DNA of 64,000 nt, from NCBI GenBank assembly GCA_944326445.1, contig CALVDZ010000003.1, forward strand, positions 151,115-215,114, given 5' to 3'. The notes under the pieces were generated by a model. The model searched no databases. It was given only the letters and a program-made list of their open reading frames with translations, and had not been told where the DNA came from. The DNA comes from an uncultured Helicobacter sp. Its GTDB lineage: Bacteria > Campylobacterota > Campylobacteria > Campylobacterales > Helicobacteraceae. The stretch's first letter is position 1. Each line of letters opens with the position of its first letter. The translations under genes were made by a program, and so were the position numbers. This document shows, piece by piece, positions 51,632-61,040 of this stretch.

Positions 51632-53221
51632 TCACACATACCCCGCAACCATAGCGAGCACATATCCCGCACAGCAGGAGCTAAACACGCCAATAAGCCC
51701 GGGCAGGATAAAGCTATGGTTTATCACAAACTTCCCGATACGCGTCGTGCCCGAGCGATCGAACTGGATAGTCGCCAAATCGCTTGGGTAAGTGGGCAGG
51801 ATATAATACCCATAGCACGCCGCGGCAAAGGCTACGATGACACCGGGCTCCACGCCGATATTGAGTGCCAAAGGCACAAAGGCTGCGATGGCTGCGGCTT
51901 GGGAATTGACAAACTTAGAGATGAGTAGCAGCATCAGCGCATAAGTCCAAGGGTGCTCCCTCACGACATCGCCTAGCAGTGCTTTCATCATCGGCGTATG
52001 CACCTCAAACATCGTATCCGCCATCCACGAAATCCCAAACACTGCTACAAGCGCAATCATACCCGAGCGGAAAATCTCATTAGAGCCGATTTTTTTCACA
52101 TCAGTGTTGGTAAAGATAATGATGAGCGCGCCCGCGAGCAACATAAAGGCTTGGATCACATTCACCATCGAGATATAGTCATAGCTTGGGTTGCCTAGCT
52201 TGTCCTTTTGTGGTATCGCCACAAGCGCGCCAGAATCTAGCGCGTCTTTAAACGCGCTTGTGCTCTCCCCAGATTCAGTAGTTTTGGGCGTTTGATCGAG
52301 TCCGAGTTTTTTGAGATCGATACTGCCCTTATTCTCCCCGCTTGGCGTCCAAGAGATCTGCCCACCTGCTTCAATCGTGTAGGTGTAGCTCATCTTTTGT
52401 CCCCAATTTGGCTTGAGGCTATCAAGCACGCCGATAGTCGCCACAAGCGCGATGGCTCCGAGGAAAATCCACATCGCCACCCAATCTTTTTTTGGCAGCT
52501 TGACATTGAGCAGGGTTTTGCTCTCGCCATAGACATATTTTTTGAACTCGGGATCTTTTAAATGCGCTTGGAATTCCTCGTCTTTGTCGAGATCCTTGCC
52601 CCGAAACCACGAAAATATCCCGATACAGAGCACCCCAAAGAGCGTGCTAGGGATAGTGATCTGCAAGAGGTTGATATAGCCATCAAAGCCTGCTAGTGGG
52701 TGCTTGGCGTTTAAAAGCAAGGCGGTGAGGGATACTACTGCCACGGACACGGGCGAGGCGATAATCCCCATTTGTGAGGACACCGAAGCCGCCGCCATAG
52801 GACGCTCGGGGCGGATATTGTTTTTGATCGCGATATCATAGATGATAGGCATAATCGTATAAACCACGTGCCCCGTGCCACAGAGGATAGTCAAAAAGCA
52901 GGTTACAAAGGGTGCCAAAATCGTGAGGAATTTTGGATTCCTACGCAGGATACGCTCCGCGATTTGGAGCATCACATCTAAACCCCCGCTAGCCTGCAGT
53001 GTCGCTGACGCCACCACCACTGCGAGGATCGTGAGCATCACATCGATAGCGGGCTTGCCCGGCTTGACGTGAAAAAGGAAGATAAGCATAAGGATACCAA
53101 TGCCCCCAAGTAGCCCTAATGCCACGCCGCCCTTGCGCGCACCATAAAACAAGCACACAAGCACCACAGCGATTTGTATGGCAAACTGCGTGCCTTCATT
53201 TAAGCTCGTCAAAAACTCCAT
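51632..53221 (-). CDS. Anaerobic C4-dicarboxylate transporter (Dcu family)
   Basis: The protein exchanges fumarate, malate or aspartate for succinate across the inner membrane. It shows the Dcu pattern: VVLVCLFYGARKGGVALGLLGG near the start, RNPKFLTILAPFVTCFLTILCGTGHVVY-type helix and PEPMAAASVSSQMGIIASPVS-like loop in the first half, and SQAAAIAAFVPLAL plus YYILPTYPSDLATIQFDRSGTT in the second. At 529 residues it is longer than DcuA/DcuB (about 440), with an extra soluble insertion of about 100 residues (about 225-345). AGGAGG precedes ATG 53221. It faces the fcc-like operon, which suits succinate export during fumarate respiration. Confidence 0.9.
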   Translation of the reverse strand: MEFLTSLNEGTQFAIQIAVVLVCLFYGARKGGVALGLLGGIGILMLIFLFHVKPGKPAIDVMLTILAVVVASATLQASGGLDVMLQIAERILRRNPKFLTILAPFVTCFLTILCGTGHVVYTIMPIIYDIAIKNNIRPERPMAAASVSSQMGIIASPVSVAVVSLTALLLNAKHPLAGFDGYINLLQITIPSTLFGVLCIGIFSWFRGKDLDKDEEFQAHLKDPEFKKYVYGESKTLLNVKLPKKDWVAMWIFLGAIALVATIGVLDSLKPNWGQKMSYTYTIEAGGQISWTPSGENKGSIDLKKLGLDQTPKTTESGESTSAFKDALDSGALVAIPQKDKLGNPSYDYISMVNVIQAFMLLAGALIIIFTNTDVKKIGSNEIFRSGMIALVAVFGISWMADTMFEVHTPMMKALLGDVVREHPWTYALMLLLISKFVNSQAAAIAAFVPLALNIGVEPGVIVAFAAACYGYYILPTYPSDLATIQFDRSGTTRIGKFVINHSFILPGLIGVFSSCCAGYVLAMVAGYV

Positions 53222-53385
53222 AAAATCCTCCTTTTCTGGTTTAGTAAATGGATTGTAACAAAATCTCGCGCAAAAAGTGCTAAAAACAATACAAGACGAG
53301 ACTTTTCCACAATAAACACACTTTTGTGGATTCACAAATTGTTACATTAGCTCGGTTTAGAATCTGTGCAAACGCCACACGCACT

Positions 53386-53508
53386 CCTGACGCGATTACA
53401 CTAAGCAATCACAGAATCTCGCTTCAAGATTGCGTGTATGCTCGCGCAGCGGAGCGAAGTGGGGATTCACTCCCCACGAGCGGTGGCAATTTGCCAAAGG
53501 CAAATTGC
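53386..53508 (+). repeat. Dispersed repeat upstream of ccoG, copy 2
   Basis: 53386-53454 aligns without gaps to 22161-22229. It is followed by a GTGGGGA/TCCCCAC hairpin and by a perfect 10-bp hairpin (GCAATTTGCC, loop AAA, GGCAAATTGC, 53486-53508), paralleling the hairpin after copy 1. Confidence 0.65.
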
Positions 53509-53518
53509 AGTAAAATAG

Positions 53519-53526
53519 TGTATAAT
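53519..53526 (+). promoter_or_regulatory. ccoG promoter, extended -10
   Basis: TGTATAAT lies 37 bases before the ccoG ATG, directly after the hairpin of the dispersed repeat. Confidence 0.55.
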
Positions 53527-53562
53527 AGTAGCCTTCATACCACAACACAATAAGGATTTTGT

Positions 53563-55011
53563 ATGCAATCTGCCACTCTGCCAACCACCGCGCCAAAGCA
53601 AGTGCTCTATCGCAAGAAGCGCTATCTCGTCTATTTTCTAGCCGCAGTCGTGCTCCTTGGTTTCCCTTTTATCACTATCGATGGCACACACATCTTTTTG
53701 CTCTCTTTTGATCACGGCGAGCTGCACCTGCTAGGCACGCGTTTTAATATGCAAGAGCTCTATTTGATGCCATTTTTGCTCATATTGCTTTTTGTGGGGA
53801 TATTTTTTATCACGACTTTGGCGGGGCGTCTGTGGTGTGGCTGGGCGTGTCCGCAGACGATTTTTCGCGTGATTTATCGGGATTTGCTACAAACCACCAT
53901 CTTTGGCTTGCGCAAAAAAATTTCCAACAAACAACAGCCCTTGCGGCTTGAGAGCTTCGCTGATAAGCTCAAAGCCACGCTTGCATTTGTGATTATCGCG
54001 TTTCTGTGTCTCACTGCTGCGGCAAACCTTATGTGGTTTTTTGTGCCACCTGAGGATTTTTTCGCCTATATTGCCAATCCCTCCGAGCACCCCGTGCTTA
54101 TGGTGTTTTGGCTAGGTTTTGGGATCTTTTTTATCTTTGATATTGCCTTTATCCAAGAAAATTTCTGCGTCTATATCTGCCCATACTGCCGCGTGCAATC
54201 CGTGCTCTATGACAACGATACGCTTATGCCCACCTACAACTACAACCGCGGGGGCTTCGTGTATGACAAGCACGGCATTAAGATTGACAAAAAGCTAAAA
54301 TTCATCGATCCAAACGCCGAGTGCATAGAATGCGAGCAGTGTGTCAAAGTCTGCCCCACGCACATAGATATACGCAAGGGTATGCAGCTAGAGTGTATCA
54401 ACTGCCTTGAGTGCGTGGATGCCTGCACGGGCGTGATGGGCAAGCTCCACAAGCCCTCGCTTGTCACTTGGACTTCGCCCACCGCGATGGAGCAAAACCA
54501 AAAGGTGCGCTATTTTAGATTCCGCACGATTGCCTACATCGTCGTGCTTAGCATTGTGTTTGTCGCGCTGCTAGTGGTGAGCACCAAAAAAGAGGGTATG
54601 CTCCTAAATATCAACAACACTTCCGAGCTCTATAAAATCCGCACCCACGAAGTGGTGGATAATACCTTTAGAGTGGTGTTTCATAATACCGATAGTATCG
54701 ATCACGAGTTTTCCATAGAGATTTTAAATCCTAGTGTGGATTCTGATATCGCCTCCAAACTAGAGATTATCAAACCCAAAGATCCCTTTGTCGTCAAATC
54801 CGGGCAAAAGCGCACAGAGATGGTAACCATACGCGCTAGAGAAAATCTCTCCAAAAACGACAGAAACGATAGTATCTATCCTATCATATTGCGCTCTTTC
54901 GCGCTTGATAACAAGGAGCAGATTTTTGCCAAGCGCAGGACAAACTTCACTTACCCAAGCCAAGAAACCATACAAACATACTTCCAAAAACGAGAAGAAA
55001 GGAATCGCTAA
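53563..55011 (+). CDS. ccoG: Cytochrome c oxidase accessory protein CcoG
   Basis: CcoG is a membrane iron-sulfur protein needed for copper delivery to and assembly of cbb3-type oxidase. It has N-terminal membrane helices, the signature AGRLWCGWACPQTIFRVIYRD, a second CxxxC motif region (CVYICPYCRVQSV), ferredoxin motifs CIECEQCVKVCPTHIDIRKG and CINCLECVDACTG, a last membrane helix and an Ig-like periplasmic tail. The ATG follows AAGGA. The oxidase genes are not in the window. Confidence 0.95.
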   Translation: MQSATLPTTAPKQVLYRKKRYLVYFLAAVVLLGFPFITIDGTHIFLLSFDHGELHLLGTRFNMQELYLMPFLLILLFVGIFFITTLAGRLWCGWACPQTIFRVIYRDLLQTTIFGLRKKISNKQQPLRLESFADKLKATLAFVIIAFLCLTAAANLMWFFVPPEDFFAYIANPSEHPVLMVFWLGFGIFFIFDIAFIQENFCVYICPYCRVQSVLYDNDTLMPTYNYNRGGFVYDKHGIKIDKKLKFIDPNAECIECEQCVKVCPTHIDIRKGMQLECINCLECVDACTGVMGKLHKPSLVTWTSPTAMEQNQKVRYFRFRTIAYIVVLSIVFVALLVVSTKKEGMLLNINNTSELYKIRTHEVVDNTFRVVFHNTDSIDHEFSIEILNPSVDSDIASKLEIIKPKDPFVVKSGQKRTEMVTIRARENLSKNDRNDSIYPIILRSFALDNKEQIFAKRRTNFTYPSQETIQTYFQKREERNR

Positions 55012-55012
55012 T

Positions 55013-55358
55013 GGGGACTATCAGAGCACCCAGGCACTCCTAGATCGCTACGCCACACAGGCAAGACTCGTCATCACCACTGCCCTGCACAGCGATGGGC
55101 ATACCCGTGCTCTTTTTGCAGGATAGCCCAGAGCAAAGCACGCGGTTTTCAGCCCTGCACAATCCTAAAGCCCCATAGCTTAGAGGATTTGCGCCACAAT
55201 CGCGTGGATTTTAATCCAAAAGCCCAGATATTGAAGACTTAAAAGAGGCAATGCTCACAAATCTAGATTTAAGCATATGACAAATATGGGGCGAGGCGAT
55301 AGACTTAGAGGCGTTGAGCAGAGCGCGTGCGTTTATCACAAAAGCCTGCTATCTCTAA
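55013..55358 (+). pseudogene. Remnant of a polysaccharide pyruvyl transferase-like gene
   Basis: Successive frames read GDYQSTQALLDRYATQARL then VITTALHS, then (frame change near 55095) AMGIPVLFLQDSPEQSTRF, then (near 55170) HSLEDLRHNRVDFNPKAQ, then DIEDLKEAMLTNLDLSI, a TGA, and QIWGEAIDLEALSRARAFI. The RYA-x-QARLVIT-x-x-LHS-AMGIPV core is the C-terminal hallmark of pyruvyl transferases acting on surface polysaccharide. With several frame breaks, one stop and no N-terminal half, it is a decayed fragment. Confidence 0.6.
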
Positions 55359-55377
55359 GAGCGCGTGCGTTTAGAAT

Positions 55378-56028
55378 CTACCGCACACGGGGTAGATTCT
55401 TAAGCGCGTGCTGATAGTCCTGCGGCGTATTGAGATTGTGGCTTAAGCCCTCATCACACACCACATATGTGATAAACCCAAGCTCTCTCACCAAATCCCC
55501 CACTACAAAATCCCCCGCCTCTATGGCGCGCGTGAGAGAATCTAATCTGTCCTTGCGCCACACACAGAGCAGATAATGCTCGCGCACCAAAGCCCCCGCC
55601 TCATCAACTTGCACGATGTAGCCGCCATTTGCCCCGCATTCGCGCACCTGCTCATAGAGCGTATAAAGAATCTTAGGATTAACAAAAGGCGTATCCACGC
55701 TCACAAAGGCGACATACGCGCTTTTTAGCTCCCTTAGCGCACACGCAATCCCGTGCAATGGCGAAAAGGCAGTATCCTTGCCCTCACTCACTTTTTGGCT
55801 ATTGGGGCTATGTGTTTGCGTGGTTTGGGAGTGAAGGGATTCTACAATCATAGGCAGATTCACATTAGGCTTAGGGGTTTTAAAGCACAAAAAACTTTTG
55901 GCAAACACCTCCTTGCAGCGCGCATACACAAAATGCGCCAAATCCCTCTCGCCAAAGGGCAAAAACGCCTTATCACGCCCCATACGACTGCTCCTCCCCC
56001 CGCACAAAACCACACACGCTACGCTCAT
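55378..56028 (-). CDS. mobA: Molybdenum cofactor guanylyltransferase MobA
   Basis: MobA attaches GMP to molybdopterin to form the MGD cofactor used by NapA. The nucleotide-binding start VVLCGGRSSRMGRDKAFLPFG and the metal-binding FVSVDTPFVNPKIL are present; the middle has a species-specific Ser/Thr-rich loop. GGGAGAGGGA precedes the ATG. The divergently transcribed moaA belongs to the same pathway. Confidence 0.93.
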   Translation of the reverse strand: MSVACVVLCGGRSSRMGRDKAFLPFGERDLAHFVYARCKEVFAKSFLCFKTPKPNVNLPMIVESLHSQTTQTHSPNSQKVSEGKDTAFSPLHGIACALRELKSAYVAFVSVDTPFVNPKILYTLYEQVRECGANGGYIVQVDEAGALVREHYLLCVWRKDRLDSLTRAIEAGDFVVGDLVRELGFITYVVCDEGLSHNLNTPQDYQHALKNLPRVR

Positions 56029-56068
56029 TCCCTCTCCCTCATTTAGTTTTTAGTTATGCTTGCAATTG

Positions 56069-56074
56069 TATAAT
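56069..56074 (+). promoter_or_regulatory. moaA promoter -10 box
   Basis: TATAAT lies 31 bases upstream of the moaA ATG in the divergent mobA-moaA gap. Confidence 0.5.
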
Positions 56075-56105
56075 CTCCCAACTTTAAACCACAAAAAGAG
56101 AATCT

Positions 56106-57077
56106 ATGCTCATCGATACTTTTAAGCGAAAAATCGACTACCTACGCGTGTCTTTAACCAAGCAGTGCAACTTCCGTTGTCAGTATTGTATGCCCGATAC
56201 GCCCGATGATTTTTTTGACAACACCGCCCTAGAGCTCCCAAAACTCCTAGAGTTTATCAAAATCGCCATCGACAATGGCATCGCCAAAATCCGCATTACC
56301 GGTGGCGAGCCGCTTTTGCGCGCTGATATCGCGGAGTTTATCGCTGGAATCTATGCGCACAAGTCTAGCATTGAGATCGCACTCACGACTAATGGCTTTT
56401 TGCTCGAAAAGTTTGCCAAAAGCCTTAAAGCCGCTGGGCTAAAGCGTATTAATGTCTCGCTAGATTCACTAAAGCCCGAGCGTATCAAAGCCATCTCTAA
56501 GCGCGACGCGCTGCCCCAAATCCTGCGCGGCATAGAATCTGCCCAAAATGTCGGGCTAGGTGTGAAGCTCAATATGGTGGCACTTAGTCAGACGCGCGAT
56601 GAGATTTGTGATATGCTCGAGTTTGGGCGAGCGCGCGGGATTTTGGTGCGCTTTATAGAATTTATGGAAAACACGCACGCTAATTCCACGCTTATCTCGC
56701 TAGATTCTAAGCAGATTTTAGAGACTATTGCTTCACGATACACGATCACGCCGCTATTTAAAGAGCACTTCGGACCCGCCAAGCTCTTTAGTATCAATGC
56801 CAAAGCCAAAGACGGCAGGGATTATGCCTTTGGGATTATCGCGCCGCACGAGGACGATTTTTGTGTAAGCTGCAATAGAATCCGCCTCACGAGTGAGGGT
56901 GTGCTCTGCCCGTGTTTGTTTTACCAAGATTCTGTGAATGCGCGCGAGGCGATAGTATCGGGCGATAAGGAGGCGATGAGCGCGCTGCTCAAGCAAGCCG
57001 TGTATAACAAGCCTGAAAAAAACCAATGGGGCGCGGAGCAGATTTCAGAGCGCGCGTTCTATCACACGGGGGGCTAG
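56106..57077 (+). CDS. moaA: GTP 3',8-cyclase MoaA
   Basis: MoaA is the radical-SAM enzyme that begins molybdopterin synthesis from GTP. The N-terminal cluster is C21-x3-C25-x2-C28 (CNFRCQYC), followed by RITGGEPLLR and LTTNGFLLE. The C-terminal cluster is in CVSCNRIRLTSEGVLCPCLF. It ends with a -HTGG terminus, close to the conserved C-terminal GG that inserts into the active site. Confidence 0.96.
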   Translation: MLIDTFKRKIDYLRVSLTKQCNFRCQYCMPDTPDDFFDNTALELPKLLEFIKIAIDNGIAKIRITGGEPLLRADIAEFIAGIYAHKSSIEIALTTNGFLLEKFAKSLKAAGLKRINVSLDSLKPERIKAISKRDALPQILRGIESAQNVGLGVKLNMVALSQTRDEICDMLEFGRARGILVRFIEFMENTHANSTLISLDSKQILETIASRYTITPLFKEHFGPAKLFSINAKAKDGRDYAFGIIAPHEDDFCVSCNRIRLTSEGVLCPCLFYQDSVNAREAIVSGDKEAMSALLKQAVYNKPEKNQWGAEQISERAFYHTGG

Positions 57078-57103
57078 GGGCTTATACCCTTGCTAGTCGC
57101 GTG

Positions 57104-59464
57104 CTAGTGTGATTGTCGTGCCTGCCCGCTCTTTAGCCAAAAAAGCAATACCAAAATACACGCCATACCCACAAACATCACTTCCCCAAAGGACACAATC
57201 GCCTTAGTATTGCCAAGCATCAAAATCCCAAAGGATACGCCTGTGGTGATAGCGGAGAAAAATATCGCGTGTGTGGCGCGCAAGTTTAGTCCCTCCTTTG
57301 CCGCGTAGATTCCATAATCCACACTCACCACCACTAAGATGAGCAACGCAAAGAGGTGCAAAATATCTAGCGCGCTATGCGTGGAGATAACAAAAAGCGC
57401 GCTAGTAAGGGGAAAAAGCACAAACACCGCGCATTCTAAAAACTTCCCTCGCGCACTTAAGGCAAGCGTAACAAGCATAGCAGTGAGCGCGATGCCTAGC
57501 ATAATGAGCATAGGCGCATAGAGTGAATCTGTGATATGGCTAAGCAGCTCTTGGAGCGAGCGCGTCTCTATGCCGCCCTCTGTGCTATCTACGCCGCTTA
57601 TGCCCCCGCTAGCACCCACGCCACCTTTGCTATCTAGCGTGGCTTGTGTGCCAAGCTCCTTGCGCGCGATTTGGCGCACGAGAGGCAAATCCTCTGTGTG
57701 AATGCTTGTGAGATAATAGAGCACTCCCCCGTGCTCTATCACGCGAAAGCCTAGGGATTCTAACGCCTCTAGTCTAAGGTGCTCCAAATCTTTGAGTTTG
57801 GCAGGATCATACGCGCTTTGCATAGTCTCAAAAAGCGTCTCTATCGCGGCTTTGCGCTCCTCATCTTTAGGGCTAATCTGCGCTAACATCGCATTTTTAA
57901 GTGGCGGGAGGGCGCGCTGCAGTAGTGCGACATTATGCCCCATAGCATGAGATTCTAAAAGCTCCCTGCTAGCTTTTAGGCGCGCACTATCTGGCAGGAG
58001 GCTAAGGGGTATGAAGCTCTGTGAAACTTGTGCGTTGAGTGCGCGCTGCAGGGCATTAGCAAGCGCGATGAGCCCTTGCAAATCCTTATGGCTAAGCAAG
58101 ATTTGGCTACTCTCACGCTCATAGGCATTGGCAAAAAACTCGCGCTCTCTTATCTGCTCTTTGTTGTGATACCCAAGCTTTGAGAGATCAAAGTCAAAAT
58201 GCAAATGCGTAGTCACAAAGCCCATACTCGCTACACAGAGTGCCAAAAACCACCATTTAGAGAGGCTCTGGGTGCGCCATCTCGCCATAGTGGGGAAAAA
58301 CCTCGGTGCCCTAAAGCCCATATACGGATACACAAACGCAAAGGAGCAATAACTCACGCTAAGTGAGAGTATCGCATACAAAGAGAGCTGCGCCAAAAGC
58401 GGGAAGGGGACAAAGAGGCAAATCCCAAAGCCCACAATCGTCGTCATATAGCCATAAAACACCGGAGCGTTAAACCTCCTGCGCTTAGAGGCATAGAGCC
58501 CAAAAAAGTTGTGGTGCATCATATAATCAATGGCGATATTACTAATCCCCATACCAAAGGTTAGAGCCATAATCGTTACCTTGGGATAGATATTTGCAAC
58601 CACAAACATCGCTATCACATTAGCAAGCACGAGCGTGATGATAGTATGCAGTGTCAGCATAGGGATACGGATAATCACAAAATAGAGCACCACAAAGACG
58701 ATTGAAGAAAAAGTGAGCAAAAATCCCACCTCCTCCAAAGTCAGCGTGAGGTTTAGTGAATCCATAAAGTTTTGGGAAAAATAGCGTATGGTTGGGAAGT
58801 CTTTGGCAATAGACTGAAAGCCTGCAATCGTGTGTTTGAGTGCCTCACTCTCAATGCTTTTTAGCTCCACCACGCCTAGCAGTCCATAGTCCTTAGCGAT
58901 GAGCTCTTTAGAATCTAGCACGGGGAGGCTAAAAAGTCCAAGCGGATCGTGGGGATTAAAGGAGGGCGGGGTTGTGGGGCTTTGTGAATCTTTGGTGCGG
59001 GTTTCTCTAGATTCTGTATTAGCCCCTGCGCCATCTTGTGTGCGCAATAGGCTCTGCACACCTTGGACTATGTGGCTTGTGATTTGCTCTTGGCTTAGGC
59101 GCGCTAGATTCTGTAATGAGTGCGTGGGGGAGGCGATAGCGACATAATGCCTAGCGATAAAATCCTCCAAATCTTGCGGGGTTTGCGTGTGGGTAAAAGT
59201 CGTGGCGACATTGGGCAAATCCTCTGTGCGCGCTAAAAACGCCTTGAGGTTTTCTCGTGAGATTTCATCAAAGCCCTCGCTTGCCACAAGCACATACCGA
59301 GAGCTTGCAAACTCGCGATACACCTCGATGATCTCCCTATCCGCATTTTGTGGGAAGAGCTCAAGCACCTCTTGGGTAATCTTACTATGTGGGAACACAA
59401 ACACCCCCAAAATCACAGCGAGGACAAATAGCACGATATTGCCAACTTTTAGCCAGATCCCCAT
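57104..59464 (-). CDS. MMPL/RND superfamily exporter
   Basis: The 786-residue protein has a first membrane helix, a periplasmic loop with a TITQEVLELFP-like start, five clustered helices (about 240-400) containing GMGISNIAIDYMMHH, a second periplasmic loop and a final helix cluster (about 655-785) with VVSVDYGIYAAKE. The two-fold arrangement and the D-Y pairs in helix 4 and 10 positions match MMPL transporters, which export lipids or other hydrophobic compounds. ATG 59464 has AGGGG upstream. The substrate is unknown. Confidence 0.82.
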   Translation of the reverse strand: MGIWLKVGNIVLFVLAVILGVFVFPHSKITQEVLELFPQNADREIIEVYREFASSRYVLVASEGFDEISRENLKAFLARTEDLPNVATTFTHTQTPQDLEDFIARHYVAIASPTHSLQNLARLSQEQITSHIVQGVQSLLRTQDGAGANTESRETRTKDSQSPTTPPSFNPHDPLGLFSLPVLDSKELIAKDYGLLGVVELKSIESEALKHTIAGFQSIAKDFPTIRYFSQNFMDSLNLTLTLEEVGFLLTFSSIVFVVLYFVIIRIPMLTLHTIITLVLANVIAMFVVANIYPKVTIMALTFGMGISNIAIDYMMHHNFFGLYASKRRRFNAPVFYGYMTTIVGFGICLFVPFPLLAQLSLYAILSLSVSYCSFAFVYPYMGFRAPRFFPTMARWRTQSLSKWWFLALCVASMGFVTTHLHFDFDLSKLGYHNKEQIREREFFANAYERESSQILLSHKDLQGLIALANALQRALNAQVSQSFIPLSLLPDSARLKASRELLESHAMGHNVALLQRALPPLKNAMLAQISPKDEERKAAIETLFETMQSAYDPAKLKDLEHLRLEALESLGFRVIEHGGVLYYLTSIHTEDLPLVRQIARKELGTQATLDSKGGVGASGGISGVDSTEGGIETRSLQELLSHITDSLYAPMLIMLGIALTAMLVTLALSARGKFLECAVFVLFPLTSALFVISTHSALDILHLFALLILVVVSVDYGIYAAKEGLNLRATHAIFFSAITTGVSFGILMLGNTKAIVSFGEVMFVGMACILVLLFWLKSGQARQSH

Positions 59465-59494
59465 ACGCACCCCTAAAGTGTATTAAGCCAAGCC

Positions 59495-59518
59495 ATTATA
59501 CAAAAATTGAAGTATAAT
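59495..59518. promoter_or_regulatory. Divergent -10 boxes for MMPL and LpoB-Sel1 genes
   Basis: ATTATA at 59495-59500 is TATAAT on the minus strand, and TATAAT on the plus strand lies at 59513-59518. They point in opposite directions to the two flanking genes. Confidence 0.45.
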
Positions 59519-59559
59519 ACACCGACAAAAGATCCCCCACTAGAGCCAATGGAGGCACA

Positions 59560-61028
59560 ATGATAAGGTATGTTTTGTGGATTGTAGCATTGTGCGTTTC
59601 TCTAGGGAGTGCCACTCCCTCTGATGGCACCTTACTTTCTCCCAGCCTTGAGGAAATCACGCAATTTAGTGAATTAGCAGGGTATGACTTGCTGCACTCG
59701 GAGTTTGCCAAATCAAGCAAAGATGAGGGCACAAAAGTCATCGCCATTTCGGATTTTTTCAACCTCACGGATTTTGCGCTAGATTCTGCATTGGTGGCGC
59801 GAGTGTTTTTGCACCAGATTAAGGATTCTAAGCTCTTTACCCTCACTAATGTCATCGCTGGCAATGCCTCAAACGCCGATCCTATGCTAGATTCTATCCG
59901 TGCTATGCGTAACAATCTAGAGTTTAGCAATATCATTCCCAAAGGCGCGCTGCTAGTCCCCAAATACTCCCTAAGCGGCAGAATCTCTAATGACATCAAA
60001 GAGCTAGGGGGCAAAACCATCGTGCAATACAACATTATCCTTAGCATCACAAATCTAGAAAATGGGCTTGTGGAGTGGGATTATGTGGATACGATCAAAA
60101 AAACCTATGATGGCAAAATCCCCAAAGACTTCTTTTCTCCAACGCGCTATGGGCTCATCTGCGATGGGGCTACTAGCACCAATCTTTCGCCCAAAGAAGC
60201 TTGTGAGCTCGCTATATCCGAGATATGGGAAGGAAGCTTCCAAGATATCGCGCCAAATAAGCGAGATTCTATCGCGCGCTATGCCAAGAGGGCTTGCGAG
60301 CTGGATTCGGCATTTGGGTGCAGGGCGTATGGGGCGGTATATCGCTATGGCGTGGGGGAAAAGCAGGATTTTACTAAGGCGATGGGGCTCTATCAAAAAG
60401 CCTGCCAAAAAAGCGATGGCAACGCGTGCTACAACATAGCACTAATACATACGCGCATAGGGCTTGCAAGCTGGGTTTTGACGCAGGGTGCGAGCTACGC
60501 CAAAAGCTCGCTGCCTTAGCGCAAGAAGATTCACTCGATGAGAGGGGGCAGACGCTCGCACAACAATGTGAGGCAAACGATAGCGTGGCTTGTGGGGATT
60601 TGGCGTTTTATTATTATCACGGCTTTGGCTGGGCAAATCGCAATCCCACAAAAGCCGCGCATTTATTCCAAAAGGGCTGCGAGCTAGGCGATGTCAATAG
60701 CTGCTATCAGATAGGATTGTGGTATGTATCTGGGCTTGGCGGCACACTCAAGGATTGGGGGATCGCCGCAGCATATATGGACAAATCCTGCAATGGCTAC
60801 ACGCTCAAATCTGCCTGTGCCAACACCGCCCATCAAGCCCAATGCCAAAAACATTATGAAAACTACAAATCTAATGCGTGCTTTTCACTAGGCTCGCTCT
60901 ATGAGCGTGGTGGTATCAACCTCAAGCAAGACACCAAAAAGGCACTACAAACCTACAAAAAATCCTGCGATATGGGACTAGAAAATGCCTGTGTGTATTA
61001 CAACAATCTCAAAGAAAGTCTTAAATAA
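59560..61028 (+). pseudogene. LpoB-like/Sel1-repeat fusion, frameshifted
   Basis: The first frame (to 60519) has a signal peptide, an LpoB-like domain (KVIAISDFFNLTDFALDSAL, LSGRISNDIKEL, YNIILSITNLENGLVEWDY) and then Sel1 repeats (AKRACELDSAFGCRAYGAVYRYG, YQKACQKSDGNACYNIAL). After a break near 60440-60460 the repeats continue in another frame (HRACKLGFDAGCELRQ and three more units with paired cysteines, as in Helicobacter cysteine-rich Hcp proteins) to 61028. One added base would give 489 residues. LpoB-type proteins activate penicillin-binding proteins; the fused Sel1 part suggests an envelope interaction role. Confidence 0.65.
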
Positions 61029-61040
61029 AAAGGATTATAA

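Noticed and set aside
51608..51928. A plus-strand frame antisense to the dcu gene end
   Set aside because: It mirrors the Dcu coding sequence and has no start signal.
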